64,000 bases of DNA. Source: Polynucleobacter sp. HIN5. GTDB lineage: Bacteria; Pseudomonadota; Gammaproteobacteria; Burkholderiales; Burkholderiaceae. The notes beneath the pieces are model-generated. The model had not been told where the DNA came from, made no database searches, and saw only the letters and a list, made by a program, of their open reading frames with translations. Position numbers and translations under genes: made by a program. Each line of letters opens with the position of its first letter. Positions within the stretch are counted from its first letter, which is position 1. Where the stretch lies: the NCBI RefSeq assembly GCF_030297555.1, contig NZ_AP028136.1, positions 992,001 to 1,056,000 on the forward strand, read 5' to 3'. Positions 9,516 to 19,095 of this stretch are shown piece after piece.

Positions 9516-10110
9516 AGTCGTATATGTGGTTGATGACGATGAGGCAGTACGCGACTCACTAACCTGGCTACTTGAGAGTAATGGTTATACCGTCCGTTGC
9601 CATGCCAGTGCAGAGCGCTTCTTGCAATCCCTCCAAAATACCGATAAATCAACCATCTCGTGCCTAATCTTGGATGTACGCATGCCCGGTATGTCGGGTC
9701 TGGAACTCCAAGAGCGTCTCATCAGCGAGAACTTGCCAATGCCTATCTCCTTCATTACTGGTCACGGAGATGTCTCAATGGCAGTATCTACGATGAAACG
9801 TGGTGCGGTTGACTTTATTGAAAAGCCCTTTAAAGAAAATGAACTGTGCGCTCTGGTGGAGCGGATGCTAACCAAGGCACGCGTTGACTTTGCACAGGCT
9901 GATCATCGCAAGAACACTCAGAGCCTCTTGAGTAAACTCACCGGTCGTGAGCGCCAGGTTTTGGAACGCATTGTGGCAGGTCGTCTCAACAAACAAATCG
10001 CCGACGATCTCAGTATCTCTATCAAGACCGTTGAAGCCCATCGTGCCAATATCATGGAGAAGCTCAACGTCAATACCGTTGCAGACCTACTTCGTCTAGC
10101 ACTCTCTTAA
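9478..10110 (+). CDS. FixJ/LuxR-type response regulator
   Basis: A 210-residue regulator. The receiver domain has the acidic pocket [12 protein letters not shown] and phospho-acceptor Asp66 in [12 protein letters not shown]. The receiver Thr and Lys are in SFITGHGD and IEKPF. The C-terminal LuxR helix-turn-helix starts at [12 protein letters not shown] and includes [23 protein letters not shown] at 9467-9470 is 7 nt before the ATG, inside the kinase gene, so translation is coupled to it. It should be the partner of the upstream kinase. Targets are unknown; the divergent pdh promoter or a transport gene elsewhere are possibilities. Confidence 0.94.
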   Translation: MNMSNPPKTTQAEVVYVVDDDEAVRDSLTWLLESNGYTVRCHASAERFLQSLQNTDKSTISCLILDVRMPGMSGLELQERLISENLPMPISFITGHGDVSMAVSTMKRGAVDFIEKPFKENELCALVERMLTKARVDFAQADHRKNTQSLLSKLTGRERQVLERIVAGRLNKQIADDLSISIKTVEAHRANIMEKLNVNTVADLLRLALS

Positions 10111-10127
10111 TCATTCGAGTAAGCGCG

Positions 10128-10997
10128 ATGCCAGCCCAACTGATTGACGGCAATCTTCTCTCAAAAAAACTTCGGGCAGAGATTGCAACCCGCTCGGCCA
10201 TTCTGACCGCCAAAGGTGTGCGCCCCGGATTAGCAGTCATTGTGGTGGGGGATGACCCTGCGAGCCAAGTCTACGTTCGTAATAAAGTGAAAGCCTGTGA
10301 GGATGTGGGATTTCATTCGGTGTTAGAGCGCTACCCCGCTGAGCTTGATGAAGCCCAACTCCTAGCGCGGATTGCGACTCTTAATGCCGATCCCAGTATC
10401 CATGGGATCTTGGTTCAGTTACCTTTACCGAAGCATATCGCCGCTGATCGTGTCTTAGAGGCAATTGCCTCTGAGAAAGATGTGGATGGCTTTCATGTTG
10501 CTAATGCTGGCGCCCTCATGGTTGGCGCCCCACTCTTTAAACCCTGCACCCCTTATGGCTGCATGAAGATGCTCGAGAGCATTGAGTACCCACTGCGCGG
10601 CGCTCGTGCGGTCGTAATTGGGGCATCCAATATTGTGGGCAAGCCCATGGCGATGCTGTTACTCCAAGCAGGAGCCACAGTCACAATTTGCAACAGCAAG
10701 ACCAAAGATCTCACTACGCACACTAAAGAGGCCGATATCCTCGTGGTTGCAACTGGTAAGCCCAAGATGATTACGGGCAATATGATTAAACCTGGTGCGG
10801 TAGTGATCGATGTGGGCATTAATCGCCTACCTGATGGCAAGCTTTGTGGCGATGTGGATTTTGATACGGCCAAGTATGTGGCAGGTTGGATTACCCCCGT
10901 GCCAGGTGGCGTTGGCCCCATGACCATCACCATGCTCCTGATGAACACCCTGGAGGCGGTTGAGCGCAGTATGAAGCCAGTGAGTAAGCTTAGCTAA
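10128..10997 (+). CDS. folD: Methylenetetrahydrofolate dehydrogenase / methenyl-THF cyclohydrolase
   Basis: Cytosolic bifunctional enzyme of one-carbon metabolism that interconverts 5,10-methylene-, 5,10-methenyl- and 10-formyl-tetrahydrofolate. The 289-residue length is normal. [13 protein letters not shown] contains the catalytic Lys region, [12 protein letters not shown] and KDVDGFH form the folate site, and [16 protein letters not shown] is the NADP site. [15 protein letters not shown] is the C-terminal signature. It starts 17 bp after the response-regulator stop in the same direction, so it may be co-transcribed with the two-component genes. Confidence 0.97.
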   Translation: MPAQLIDGNLLSKKLRAEIATRSAILTAKGVRPGLAVIVVGDDPASQVYVRNKVKACEDVGFHSVLERYPAELDEAQLLARIATLNADPSIHGILVQLPLPKHIAADRVLEAIASEKDVDGFHVANAGALMVGAPLFKPCTPYGCMKMLESIEYPLRGARAVVIGASNIVGKPMAMLLLQAGATVTICNSKTKDLTTHTKEADILVVATGKPKMITGNMIKPGAVVIDVGINRLPDGKLCGDVDFDTAKYVAGWITPVPGGVGPMTITMLLMNTLEAVERSMKPVSKLS

Positions 10998-11047
10998 TTA
11001 GTATTGAGGGGAATACCAGTTTTTCTGCATTCGGGTAAGCTATTCCT

Positions 11048-13174
11048 ATGAATGCTCCAATCAATCCCTCCTCCCTCGATTCCCATAATCCCCTTTTATC
11101 CTTTGGTCGCGGCATTGCGCAGTACGATGCCGTGCGTCCTCTGCAGATTGCTCCTGCCATTGAGCACTTGCTAGGTGTTTGCGAGACCGCGGTCACTCAG
11201 GCGGTAGATGCTAAAACACCAGCGACCTGGCTTGATTTAGTAGAGCCCCTTGAAGATGCTACTGAGCAATTGGGTCGTTCATGGGGGGTGGTATCGCACC
11301 TCAATGCAGTCGCTGATACTCCAGAACTTCGTGCAGCGTATGGTGCGATGTTACCCAAAGTTACCGCCTTCTTTGCCAGTCTTGGGCAAAACTTAGCCCT
11401 CTACCAGCGCTATAAAGAGTTAAGGAATAGCTCTTCATTTGAGGCTCTGAGTGTTGATCAAAAAAAAGTAATTGAGAACTCCTTGCGTGACTTTCGTTTG
11501 GGAGGTGCGGAGCTACCCGATACTGATAAGCCCCGCTTTGCCCAGATCCAGGATGAACAGGCGGTTTTGGCTAAAGCTTTTTCAGATCACGTGCTCGATG
11601 CCACCGACGCTTTTGTGCATGTGGTGACCTCGATTGACGATCTGGCTGGATTGCCTGAGGATGTGATTGCGGCAGCGGCTGATACTGCCAAACAAAAGGG
11701 TTTGGAAGGTTGGGCATTTACTCTGCACTTTCCATCCTATTACCCTGTGCAACAGTATGCTGAGAATCGCTCACTGCGGCGTCTCATGTATGAGGCATAC
11801 GTCACCCGCGCCTCCGAGTTGGCTACGCAATATGGTCGTGGTCAACTGGAATGGGATAACACCCAAAACATGATTGATCAATTACGTCTTCGGGATGAGG
11901 AAGCAAGAATGCTTGGGTTTGCAAACTATGCGGCGCTTAGCTTAGCTCCCAAGATGGCACGAGATGTGGCTGAGGTCGATACCTTTTTAAGTGACTTTGC
12001 CCAACGCGCCAAGCCATTTGCACAAAAGGATTGGTTAGAGCTCCAAGAGTTTGGGCGCCAGTCCTTAGGTCTTCAAACAATCGAACCATGGGATATGGCC
12101 TTTGTATCCGAGAGGCTCAAGCAGGCGCGCTATGCATTCTCTGAGAATGAGCTCAAACAGTACTTTCCTCTGCCAAAGGTTTTAGAGGGATTATTTAAGG
12201 TCATCCAAACTCTATTTTCCGTTAGTATCCGCCCTGCATCCTTGCCCACATGGCATCCCAGCGTTCAGTCGTTTGAGATCCAAAATGACCAGCAGCAAAC
12301 CATTGCTTATTTTTATCTGGATCCCTATGCGCGTCCGGGTAAACGCGGTGGCGCATGGATGGATGACGCTCGTGGTCGTCGTGTGTTCAGCAATGGTGAA
12401 GTGCAAGCACCGGTTGCGTACCTAGTCTGTAATTTTGCAGCGCCTGTCGAGGTCAATGGTCAATTGCGCCAACCAACGATTACTCACGATGATGTAATTA
12501 CCCTCTTTCATGAAAGCGGTCATGGTCTTCACCACCTTCTCACGCAAGTCAGTACACTAGGAGTCTCTGGCATCAATGGCGTTGAATGGGATGCGGTTGA
12601 GTTACCCAGCCAGTTTATGGAAAACTTCTGCTGGGAGTGGGAGGTATTACAAGGCATGACCGCTCATATTGATACAGGCGAGCCCTTACCTCGATCCTTA
12701 TTTGACAAAATGCTCGCTGCCAAGAACTTCCAAAATGGCTTAACCACCATGCGTCAGCTGGTGTTCTCATTAACCGATTGGCGTTTGCATTCGCGCTTTG
12801 ATGCGAGCTCCGCTCAAGGGCAGGCGGTCTTAGACCTGGCCCGATCGATCAATAACGAATACCACGTGATCCCCCAAGCATCAATCTCGCGCTGGCCCAA
12901 TACTTTTAGCCATATCTTTGCGGGCGGTTATGCCGCTGGTTATTACAGTTATAAATGGGCCGAGGTTTTATCAGCTGACGTCTATGCGGCATTTGAGGAA
13001 GCCGCCAAGATTAAGGGCACGGTCTTAGATCCAGAAACCGGCATTCGGTATCGCCAAGAGATTTTGGAGGTGGGCGGTAGTCGTCCCGCTGCTGAGTCAT
13101 TTGCGGCGTTTCGGGGGCGCCCTCCACAAATTGATGCGCTACTGCGTCACGGCGGCTTAGTGACTGCACATTAA
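11048..13174 (+). CDS. prlC: Oligopeptidase A, M3 zinc metallopeptidase
   Basis: Cytoplasmic M3-family (thimet oligopeptidase) zinc peptidase of 708 residues, which degrades short peptides and cleaved signal peptides. The zinc motif is present as LFHESGHGLHH, with the third ligand region downstream in VEWDAVELPSQFMENF. The C-terminal helical part includes IFAGGYAAGYYSYKWAEVLSAD, typical of OpdA/PrlC. No signal peptide. It follows folD after 50 bp and meets exonuclease III tail to tail with 1 bp between the stops. Confidence 0.95.
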   Translation: MNAPINPSSLDSHNPLLSFGRGIAQYDAVRPLQIAPAIEHLLGVCETAVTQAVDAKTPATWLDLVEPLEDATEQLGRSWGVVSHLNAVADTPELRAAYGAMLPKVTAFFASLGQNLALYQRYKELRNSSSFEALSVDQKKVIENSLRDFRLGGAELPDTDKPRFAQIQDEQAVLAKAFSDHVLDATDAFVHVVTSIDDLAGLPEDVIAAAADTAKQKGLEGWAFTLHFPSYYPVQQYAENRSLRRLMYEAYVTRASELATQYGRGQLEWDNTQNMIDQLRLRDEEARMLGFANYAALSLAPKMARDVAEVDTFLSDFAQRAKPFAQKDWLELQEFGRQSLGLQTIEPWDMAFVSERLKQARYAFSENELKQYFPLPKVLEGLFKVIQTLFSVSIRPASLPTWHPSVQSFEIQNDQQQTIAYFYLDPYARPGKRGGAWMDDARGRRVFSNGEVQAPVAYLVCNFAAPVEVNGQLRQPTITHDDVITLFHESGHGLHHLLTQVSTLGVSGINGVEWDAVELPSQFMENFCWEWEVLQGMTAHIDTGEPLPRSLFDKMLAAKNFQNGLTTMRQLVFSLTDWRLHSRFDASSAQGQAVLDLARSINNEYHVIPQASISRWPNTFSHIFAGGYAAGYYSYKWAEVLSADVYAAFEEAAKIKGTVLDPETGIRYRQEILEVGGSRPAAESFAAFRGRPPQIDALLRHGGLVTAH

Positions 13175-13175
13175 T

Positions 13176-14027
13176 TTATTTAGCGATCTCCACAATCACC
13201 GGAGCATGATCCGAGGGCTGCTCCCAGCCTCTAGGGGTTTTATCAATCGTACTGGCCATGCATTTTTCTCTAAGGGCGTTGCTAAGCAGAATGTGATCGA
13301 TGCGCAGACCCGCATTACGACGAAATCCCATCATGCGATAGTCCCACCAGCTATAGGATTTTGGGGCTTGTTCAAATAGTCGGAATGAGTCATTCAATCC
13401 CAATTGAATCAGTTTCTGAAACTGCTCACGCTCTTCTGGAGATACAAGGTTTTGTCCTTCCCAAGCTTTGGGGTCATGCACGTCCTGATCCTCTGGTGCA
13501 ATATTAAAGTCACCAAGAAGAGCAAGGCAGGGGTGTGTTTTTAACTCCTCACGCAACCAGGTTTGCAAAGCTTGCAACCAAGCTAATTTGTACTGAAATT
13601 TGTCACTCGCTGGATCTTGGCCATTGGGCATATACGCGCTGATGATACGGATGGGTTGAGTTTCTTTAAATGAAATCGTAGCTGCAACTACCCGTTGCTG
13701 TTCATCAGCGAAGTTTGGAATGTTCTTGGTCACCTTCAGAAAGGTGGTTTGAGGATCCGTACTGATTGCACTGAGCGCAGCCTTGCGTACCACAATCGCT
13801 ACGCCGTTATAGGTTTTTTGACCATTGGTAAGACTCAAGTAGCCGGCTTGCTCCAACTCGTGATGAGGATATTTGTCGTCAGTGAGCTTAAGTTCTTGAA
13901 GGCACAAAGCGTCGATTGGACTTTGTGCTTTTTCTTGGCCCTGTAGCCAGGCAATCACATGCGGCAAACGTACCTTAATGGAATTAACGTTCCAAGCAGC
14001 GATGCGAATACTCGAATTAGTAGACAT
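13176..14027 (-). CDS. xth: Exodeoxyribonuclease III, AP endonuclease
   Basis: Mg-dependent DNA repair nuclease of the exonuclease III/AP-endonuclease family that cuts at abasic sites and removes 3' blocking groups. Motifs seen are AAWNVNSIKVRLPHV at the N-terminus, LCLQELKL (metal Glu), GDFNIAPEDQDVHDP and the C-terminal RIDHILLS and SDHAPVIVEI with the catalytic Asp-His pair. Length (283-284 residues) is slightly above E. coli Xth (268). ATG at 14027 is preferred; a GTG sits immediately before it. No clear ribosome site is visible. Confidence 0.95.
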   Translation of the reverse strand: MSTNSSIRIAAWNVNSIKVRLPHVIAWLQGQEKAQSPIDALCLQELKLTDDKYPHHELEQAGYLSLTNGQKTYNGVAIVVRKAALSAISTDPQTTFLKVTKNIPNFADEQQRVVAATISFKETQPIRIISAYMPNGQDPASDKFQYKLAWLQALQTWLREELKTHPCLALLGDFNIAPEDQDVHDPKAWEGQNLVSPEEREQFQKLIQLGLNDSFRLFEQAPKSYSWWDYRMMGFRRNAGLRIDHILLSNALREKCMASTIDKTPRGWEQPSDHAPVIVEIAK

Positions 14028-14056
14028 CACTGGATTGTAAAGGCCAGCAATATCTA

Positions 14057-15520
14057 CTAGGCTTCGATCTGTAACTCTTGCAGTTTGCGAGTAATGGTAT
14101 TGCGCCCGATCCCTAAGCGGGTTGCTGCCTCGACCTTGCGACCCCGGGTGACCTCCAGTGCCGCACTTAAGACCGAGCGTTCAAACCTCGATAAGAGAGA
14201 ATCAAATACCTCGTCTTGGTTCTCTTGCAGCATCTTGACCGCCAAGCGATGTAAGTTACTCTCCCAATCCCCGCCCCGCTGACTAATACTTGCTTCTAGA
14301 CTCGGGGTTGAAGTGGCTGCTGATGTGCTTGAACTCGTAGCCGGTGGATTAGCGGATAGCAGTAAATCCTCAGGGAGATCATGAACTCCAACAATGGTGG
14401 AGGGTGACATCACGGTCATCCAGTGGCAAAGGTTCTCAAGCTGGCGCACGTTTCCGGGAAAGGACATTTGGCTAATCGCCTTAATGGCCTCATCCGATAG
14501 ACGCTTTGCCTCAACCCCCAAGGACTTCGCACTGGAAATCATGAAGTGCCGAGCAAGCGCAGGAATATCCTCCGAACGCTCACGCAATGCCGGCAAACGG
14601 ATCCGAATCACATTTAAGCGATGCAATAGATCTTCCCGGAACAATCCTTGCGCCACCCGTGCCTCAAGGTTCTGATGGGTCGCTGCAATAATGCGCACGT
14701 TCGCTCGAATCGGATCATGCCCGCCCACGCGGTAATAATGTCCATCCGATAACACTCTTAAGAGCCGGGTTTGCAGATCAAAGGGCATATCACCGATCTC
14801 ATCTAGAAATAGTGTGCCGCCCTCAGCCTGCTCAAAACGTCCACGACGCAGGGCTTGCGCACCCGTAAATGCGCCCCGCTCATGACCAAACAACTCCGAC
14901 TCAAGTAGGTCTTTCGGAATAGCCGCGGTGTTCAGGGCAATAAAGGGGCCCTTGGCCCTTGGGCTGTGTTTATGCAGTGCGTGCGCTACCAACTCTTTAC
15001 CCGTTCCAGACTCACCGGTAATTAGGACCGTGACCTGAGACTGCGATAAGCGCCCTATAGCACGAAAGACCTCTTGCATAGCCGGCGCTTGACCAATAAT
15101 CTCCGGAGCCTCTTGAAGCCAGGCATTGGATTCTTTATTGGGGCCTGGTGAGCGCTTGCCTTCACTGACCGCCCGATGAATCAACTCCACGGCCTTGTCG
15201 ATATCAAACGGCTTGGTGAGATACTCAAAGGCACCACTCTGAAACGATGAAACCGCTGACTCTAAGTCGGAGTAAGCGGTCATGATAATGACGGGTAAGT
15301 CCGGATGACTTGCTTTGACATGCTGTAATAGATCGATCCCATTACCACGTGGCATGCGGATATCGGAAATCAACACCTCGGGGGACTCTTTTTCAAGGGC
15401 ATTGAGCACATCATTGGGATTACTGAAGCTTCGATGCGGAATCTTCTCACGACTCAGTGCCTTCTCGAGGACCCAGCGAATAGATTGATCGTCATCCACG
15501 ATCCAGATTGGTTTGTTCAT
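14057..15520 (-). CDS. ntrC: Nitrogen regulation response regulator NtrC
   Basis: Sigma-54-dependent transcription activator of nitrogen assimilation. The receiver domain (1-120) has Asp53 in [12 protein letters not shown]. The AAA+ domain has Walker A GESGTGKE near 165-172 and the sigma-54 contact loop GAFTGA near 215. Walker B follows in [14 protein letters not shown] Ser/Thr-rich linker leads to a Fis-type helix-turn-helix at about 440-487 ([20 protein letters not shown]). The start overlaps the ntrB stop by 4 bp. It is expected to act on the two sites upstream of glnA at 18212-18268. Confidence 0.97.
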   Translation of the reverse strand: MNKPIWIVDDDQSIRWVLEKALSREKIPHRSFSNPNDVLNALEKESPEVLISDIRMPRGNGIDLLQHVKASHPDLPVIIMTAYSDLESAVSSFQSGAFEYLTKPFDIDKAVELIHRAVSEGKRSPGPNKESNAWLQEAPEIIGQAPAMQEVFRAIGRLSQSQVTVLITGESGTGKELVAHALHKHSPRAKGPFIALNTAAIPKDLLESELFGHERGAFTGAQALRRGRFEQAEGGTLFLDEIGDMPFDLQTRLLRVLSDGHYYRVGGHDPIRANVRIIAATHQNLEARVAQGLFREDLLHRLNVIRIRLPALRERSEDIPALARHFMISSAKSLGVEAKRLSDEAIKAISQMSFPGNVRQLENLCHWMTVMSPSTIVGVHDLPEDLLLSANPPATSSSTSAATSTPSLEASISQRGGDWESNLHRLAVKMLQENQDEVFDSLLSRFERSVLSAALEVTRGRKVEAATRLGIGRNTITRKLQELQIEA

Positions 15521-16653
15521 GCCGCTATCTCCTGCTTCCGATAAGGAATCTGTATATGAAAATCTGTATAGCCTGGACGACTCTCACAGGCAATAAAGCC
15601 CTGATGCTGTTGCACGAAGGTTTGTGCAAGGGTTAGACCCAAACCACTTCCACCCTCGCGTCCCGATACCAAGGGAAAAAAGATCCGCTCCCGAATCTCA
15701 TCGGGGATGCCCGGACCGTTATCGATCACATGCAGATCCAAGGCTAACTTATGGCGTTGCTTTGCAATCGTGACCGAGCGTGCCACGCGGGTACGCAACT
15801 CAATTTGCGCGGTTCCTCGGCGGATCTCATCGGCTAAGGCTTGAGCCGCGTTGTGCACAATATTGAGGACTGCCTGAATCAGTTGTTCTTGATCACCCAA
15901 TATATCGGGCAAGCTGGTGTCATAGTTCCGGATAATCTTTAAGCCCTGGGGGAACTCGGCCAATACTAGGCTACGAATGCGTTCCAAGACCTCATGAATA
16001 TTCAGTAGCTCCATCGCATGGGCTTTGCGATGCGGTGCGAGCAAACGATCCACCAGTGTTTGTAGGCGATCCGACTCTTTAATAATGACTTGGGTGTACT
16101 CACGCAGACCCTTCTCCGGCAACTCAAACTCAAGTAATTGAGCGGCCCCCCGAATACCACCGAGCGGATTTTTAATCTCATGGGCGAGATTACGCATGAG
16201 TTGTTTATTCGCTTCGACTTGATGCGAGACGCGCTCGTCACGCTCACTGCGCAATTGTTGATCGATCGGAAACCACTCCATCATCATGAGGGTTGGATCT
16301 TCTAACATCGCAATCACCACATGCACTGCAAGTGGCTCGCGATAGATTTTTCCGAGAACCGAGTACAGCACTAACTCTTGGCGCTGGGCTGCAGCACGGC
16401 CTGCAAAGACCTCGTCAATCATGTGATTTAGGGATTGGCTCTCGCCAAAGAGATCATACAAGGTTAAGCCTTGTAAGCTTTTTCGGGATAAATCAAGGGA
16501 TGCTTCGGCAGCGGCATTGGCGTAGACCAAGTCTTTCGTAGCCCCCACAAAGACCAACACCGAGTTTGGCATTTGGTCGAGCATGCTAGAAACAAACGGG
16601 GCAGCTACTGGCGCACCAGCAACCGCCCCTTTACTTAATGGATTACGCAACAT
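15517..16653 (-). CDS. ntrB: Nitrogen regulation sensor histidine kinase NtrB
   Basis: Soluble kinase/phosphatase partner of NtrC, controlled by PII protein in the family. The N-terminal PAS domain lies at about 25-135. The H-box is NLAHEIKNPLGGIRG, and the ATPase domain has AVLNIVHNAAQAL and GREGGSGLGLTLAQTFV. No membrane segment, as usual for NtrB. I choose ATG at 16653; a TTG at 16668 would add five residues, and neither has a ribosome site. It sits between glnA and ntrC in one direction, the classic glnA-ntrBC order. Confidence 0.95.
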   Translation of the reverse strand: MLRNPLSKGAVAGAPVAAPFVSSMLDQMPNSVLVFVGATKDLVYANAAAEASLDLSRKSLQGLTLYDLFGESQSLNHMIDEVFAGRAAAQRQELVLYSVLGKIYREPLAVHVVIAMLEDPTLMMMEWFPIDQQLRSERDERVSHQVEANKQLMRNLAHEIKNPLGGIRGAAQLLEFELPEKGLREYTQVIIKESDRLQTLVDRLLAPHRKAHAMELLNIHEVLERIRSLVLAEFPQGLKIIRNYDTSLPDILGDQEQLIQAVLNIVHNAAQALADEIRRGTAQIELRTRVARSVTIAKQRHKLALDLHVIDNGPGIPDEIRERIFFPLVSGREGGSGLGLTLAQTFVQQHQGFIACESRPGYTDFHIQIPYRKQEIAA

Positions 16654-16676
16654 AGCGCGCGCAACCAATCAAATAA

Positions 16677-18092
16677 TTACAGCGAGTAATACATATCAAA
16701 CTCGATCGGATGCGTGGTCATTCTGAAGCGTGTAACTTCTTCCATCTTCAGATCAATGTAAGCATCTAGCATCGAATTTGTGAACACGCCACCACGGGTC
16801 AAGAACTCGCGATCCTTATCCAAGCACTCCAAAGCTTGATCCAAGCTATGGCATACGGTTGGGATCTTGGCATCTTCTTCGGGTGGCAGATCATAGAGGT
16901 TCTTGTCAGCGGCTTCGCCTGGATGAATCTTGTTCTGGACACCATCTAAGCCCGCCATCAACAAGGCGGAGAACGCTAAGTATGGATTGGCTAATGGATC
17001 AGGGAAGCGGGTCTCAATCCGACGCCCTTTTGGATTGGCAACGTATGGAATACGAATCGATGCCGAGCGGTTACGTGCTGAATATGCCAACTTCACAGGA
17101 GCTTCAAAGCCTGGAACTAAACGCTTATAGGAGTTCGTACCAGGGTTGGTAATCGCATTAAGTGCACGAGCGTGCTTAATAATGCCGCCAATGTAATACA
17201 GTGCAAACTCAGACAATCCAGAGTAGCCATTACCTGCAAACAGGTTCTCACCATTTTTCCAGACCGACTGATGCACGTGCATGCCTGAGCCGTTATCGCC
17301 TACCACTGGCTTTGGCATAAAGGTTGCAGTCTTGCCATAAGCGTGTGCCACATTTTGCACCACGTACTTTTGCCAAATGGTCCAATCCGCGCGTTGCACG
17401 AGCGTGCTGAACTTGGTACCTAATTCATTTTGACCTTGACCCGCAACTTCATGGTGATGGACTTCCACTGGAATACCCAAGGACTCCAAAATCAAGCACA
17501 TCTCCGAGCGCATGTCTTGGAAGGTATCGACTGGCGCAACTGGGAAGTAACCGCCCTTCTTACCAGGACGATGGCCCGTGTTACCACCTTCAATATCCGC
17601 ACCGGATGACCATGGCGCCTCTTCAGAGTTGATCTTCACGAAGCAACCTTGCATGTCGACATTCCACTGCACGCCATCAAATACAAAGAACTCTGGCTCT
17701 GGACCAAAGTAAGCCGTATCTCCTAAACCAGAGCTCTTTAAATACGCTTCAGCGCGCTTAGCAATCGAGCGTGGGTCGCGATCATAGCCCTTGCCATCGG
17801 ATGGCTCAATCACATCGCAGGTGAGAACCAAGGTTGGCTCTTCATAAAACGGATCAACATACGCTGCGGTTGGGTCTGGCATGAGCAACATGTCCGACGC
17901 CTCAATACCCTTCCATCCGGCAATCGATGAACCATCAAACGCATGACCACTCTCAAATTTATCTTCGTTGAAGGCGGAGATAGGAACCGATACGTGCTGC
18001 TCTTTTCCCTTGGTATCCACAAAGCGGAAGTCCACAAAAGTACATTCCTTTTCTTTGACTAATTTCATTACGTCTGCGACAGTTTTGGTCAT
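16677..18092 (-). CDS. glnA: Glutamine synthetase type I
   Basis: Dodecameric ATP-dependent enzyme joining ammonia to glutamate. The length of 471 residues is that of the GSI-beta class. Motifs include [15 protein letters not shown], the ATP-binding [16 protein letters not shown] and the adenylylation loop NLYDLPPEE with Tyr400, so activity is probably controlled by GlnE. Ribosome site GAGGAGAG precedes the ATG. The upstream region carries two NtrC-type sites and a sigma-54-like element, so expression is expected to respond to nitrogen supply through the neighbouring ntrBC. Confidence 0.98.
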   Translation of the reverse strand: MTKTVADVMKLVKEKECTFVDFRFVDTKGKEQHVSVPISAFNEDKFESGHAFDGSSIAGWKGIEASDMLLMPDPTAAYVDPFYEEPTLVLTCDVIEPSDGKGYDRDPRSIAKRAEAYLKSSGLGDTAYFGPEPEFFVFDGVQWNVDMQGCFVKINSEEAPWSSGADIEGGNTGHRPGKKGGYFPVAPVDTFQDMRSEMCLILESLGIPVEVHHHEVAGQGQNELGTKFSTLVQRADWTIWQKYVVQNVAHAYGKTATFMPKPVVGDNGSGMHVHQSVWKNGENLFAGNGYSGLSEFALYYIGGIIKHARALNAITNPGTNSYKRLVPGFEAPVKLAYSARNRSASIRIPYVANPKGRRIETRFPDPLANPYLAFSALLMAGLDGVQNKIHPGEAADKNLYDLPPEEDAKIPTVCHSLDQALECLDKDREFLTRGGVFTNSMLDAYIDLKMEEVTRFRMTTHPIEFDMYYSL

Positions 18093-18136
18093 GCAACTCT
18101 CCTCGATGAATAGATAAAGCGTTTTTCAACAACATG

Positions 18137-18152
18137 GTTTTAACCATGCCAA
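18137..18152 (-). promoter_or_regulatory. Degenerate sigma-54 promoter candidate for glnA
   Basis: On the minus strand TTGGCATG-N4-AAAC has the conserved -24 GG and the right spacing, but the -12 GC reads AC. It overlaps a 16-bp inverted repeat CATGGTT-TT-AACCATG (18133-18148). It lies 45-60 bp before the glnA start and 60-115 bp downstream of the NtrC-type sites, a normal geometry for an NtrC-driven promoter. Confidence 0.4.
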
Positions 18153-18183
18153 TTCCGATTTAATACATAGGTTGAACTGTACT

Positions 18184-18199
18184 CGTGCAGGATTGCACG
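18184..18199. repeat. Perfect 16-bp inverted repeat upstream of glnA
   Basis: CGTGCA-GGAT-TGCACG is a perfect 6-bp-arm palindrome between the glnA promoter region and the first NtrC-type site. The half-sites face the opposite way from NtrC sites, so it may bind another regulator or be chance. Confidence 0.45.
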
Positions 18200-18211
18200 A
18201 TTTAGACATTT

Positions 18212-18228
18212 TGCACTACTTTGGTGAA
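18212..18228. promoter_or_regulatory. NtrC-binding site 1
   Basis: TGCACTA-CTT-TGGTGAA matches the 17-bp NtrC consensus (TGCACCA-N3-TGGTGCA) at nearly every conserved position. It lies about 120-135 bp upstream of glnA. Confidence 0.75.
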
Positions 18229-18251
18229 TAAATTGCGATTTAAGCCAATAT

Positions 18252-18268
18252 TGCACTATTTTGATGCA
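18252..18268. promoter_or_regulatory. NtrC-binding site 2
   Basis: TGCACTA-TTT-TGATGCA matches the 17-bp NtrC consensus in both half-sites. Its start lies exactly 40 bp from site 1, close to four helical turns, so two NtrC dimers would sit on the same face. Confidence 0.78.
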
Positions 18269-18279
18269 ATAAAGTGGAT

Positions 18280-19095
18280 TTATTGGTGAATAAAGACCTC
18301 AAAACCAAGATCAGCGGTGCCTATTTTGAGCTTTTCAAGGGCCATTGGCACGATATCTGCATCACCCTTCACGCCCAACTCAATGTGGCGTCTAGCAAAC
18401 ACGCCACCCCGAATCGGATCACCCACCGAAGGCAAGCTAAACACTTTAATCCCTTGAAATTCAGACTCAATGGATTCCATGAGTGGGGTTAAGGTCGATT
18501 CGATACCACTAGGAACAATGAAACTTTGCTCTAACCAATTCGTTTGATGAAAATGATCACGGTAGTGCTCATCCAAACACCAGGCCATCATCGGCGCAGC
18601 CATTACTGGAAATCCTGGAAAGAAATGGTGCTCACGGATTCGAAATCCCGGAATCTGGTTGTATGGATTGGGAATAATCTCACTACCCAGTGGAAACTCA
18701 CCCATCTTAAAACGATGTTGGTTCTCAGGACGATTGAGATCGGCTTTAATGGGATCGCCCTCGGCACTGGCAATAATGCGTGCGGTAATAAGCTCTTTCG
18801 CTTGCGGATGCAAGGCAAGCTCAACACCTAATGCGCGAGCAGCGGCCTGACGCGTATGGTCATCCGGTGTTGCCCCAATACCGCCAGTACTGAAGACCAC
18901 ATCACCACTTGCAAAGGTTTCTTTAAGGGTTTGGGTAATCTGATCGGGGTCATCCGCCGCATAACGAGCCCATGACAAATGCATGCCCCGCTCACTGAGG
19001 AGCTCAATCATCTTGCTCAGATGCTTATCACTGCGGCGCCCCGACAGAATCTCATCCCCAATCACGATTAAGCCAAAACGACGCTCCTTAGCCAT
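18280..19095 (-). CDS. Molybdopterin-binding domain protein (CinA N-terminal-like)
   Basis: A 271-residue protein with a MoaB/MogA-type fold. It opens FGLIVIGDEILSGRRSDKH and contains the phosphate-binding FSTGGIGATPDDHTRQAAA loop. This is the competence/damage-inducible protein A (CinA) N-terminal family, here without the C-terminal amidase domain. The biochemical role of the stand-alone form is unclear. ATG at 19095 is chosen because GGAGTGATTG precedes it and it overlaps the stop of the EI24 gene by 8 bp, giving translational coupling. Confidence 0.88.
   Translation of the reverse strand: MAKERRFGLIVIGDEILSGRRSDKHLSKMIELLSERGMHLSWARYAADDPDQITQTLKETFASGDVVFSTGGIGATPDDHTRQAAARALGVELALHPQAKELITARIIASAEGDPIKADLNRPENQHRFKMGEFPLGSEIIPNPYNQIPGFRIREHHFFPGFPVMAAPMMAWCLDEHYRDHFHQTNWLEQSFIVPSGIESTLTPLMESIESEFQGIKVFSLPSVGDPIRGGVFARRHIELGVKGDADIVPMALEKLKIGTADLGFEVFIHQ

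Noticed and set aside
18221..18294. 12-bp repeat TTGGTGAATAAA at 18221 and 18283
   Set aside because: The second copy lies in the stop-codon end of a coding sequence and the first is part of the NtrC site; likely chance in AT-rich DNA.
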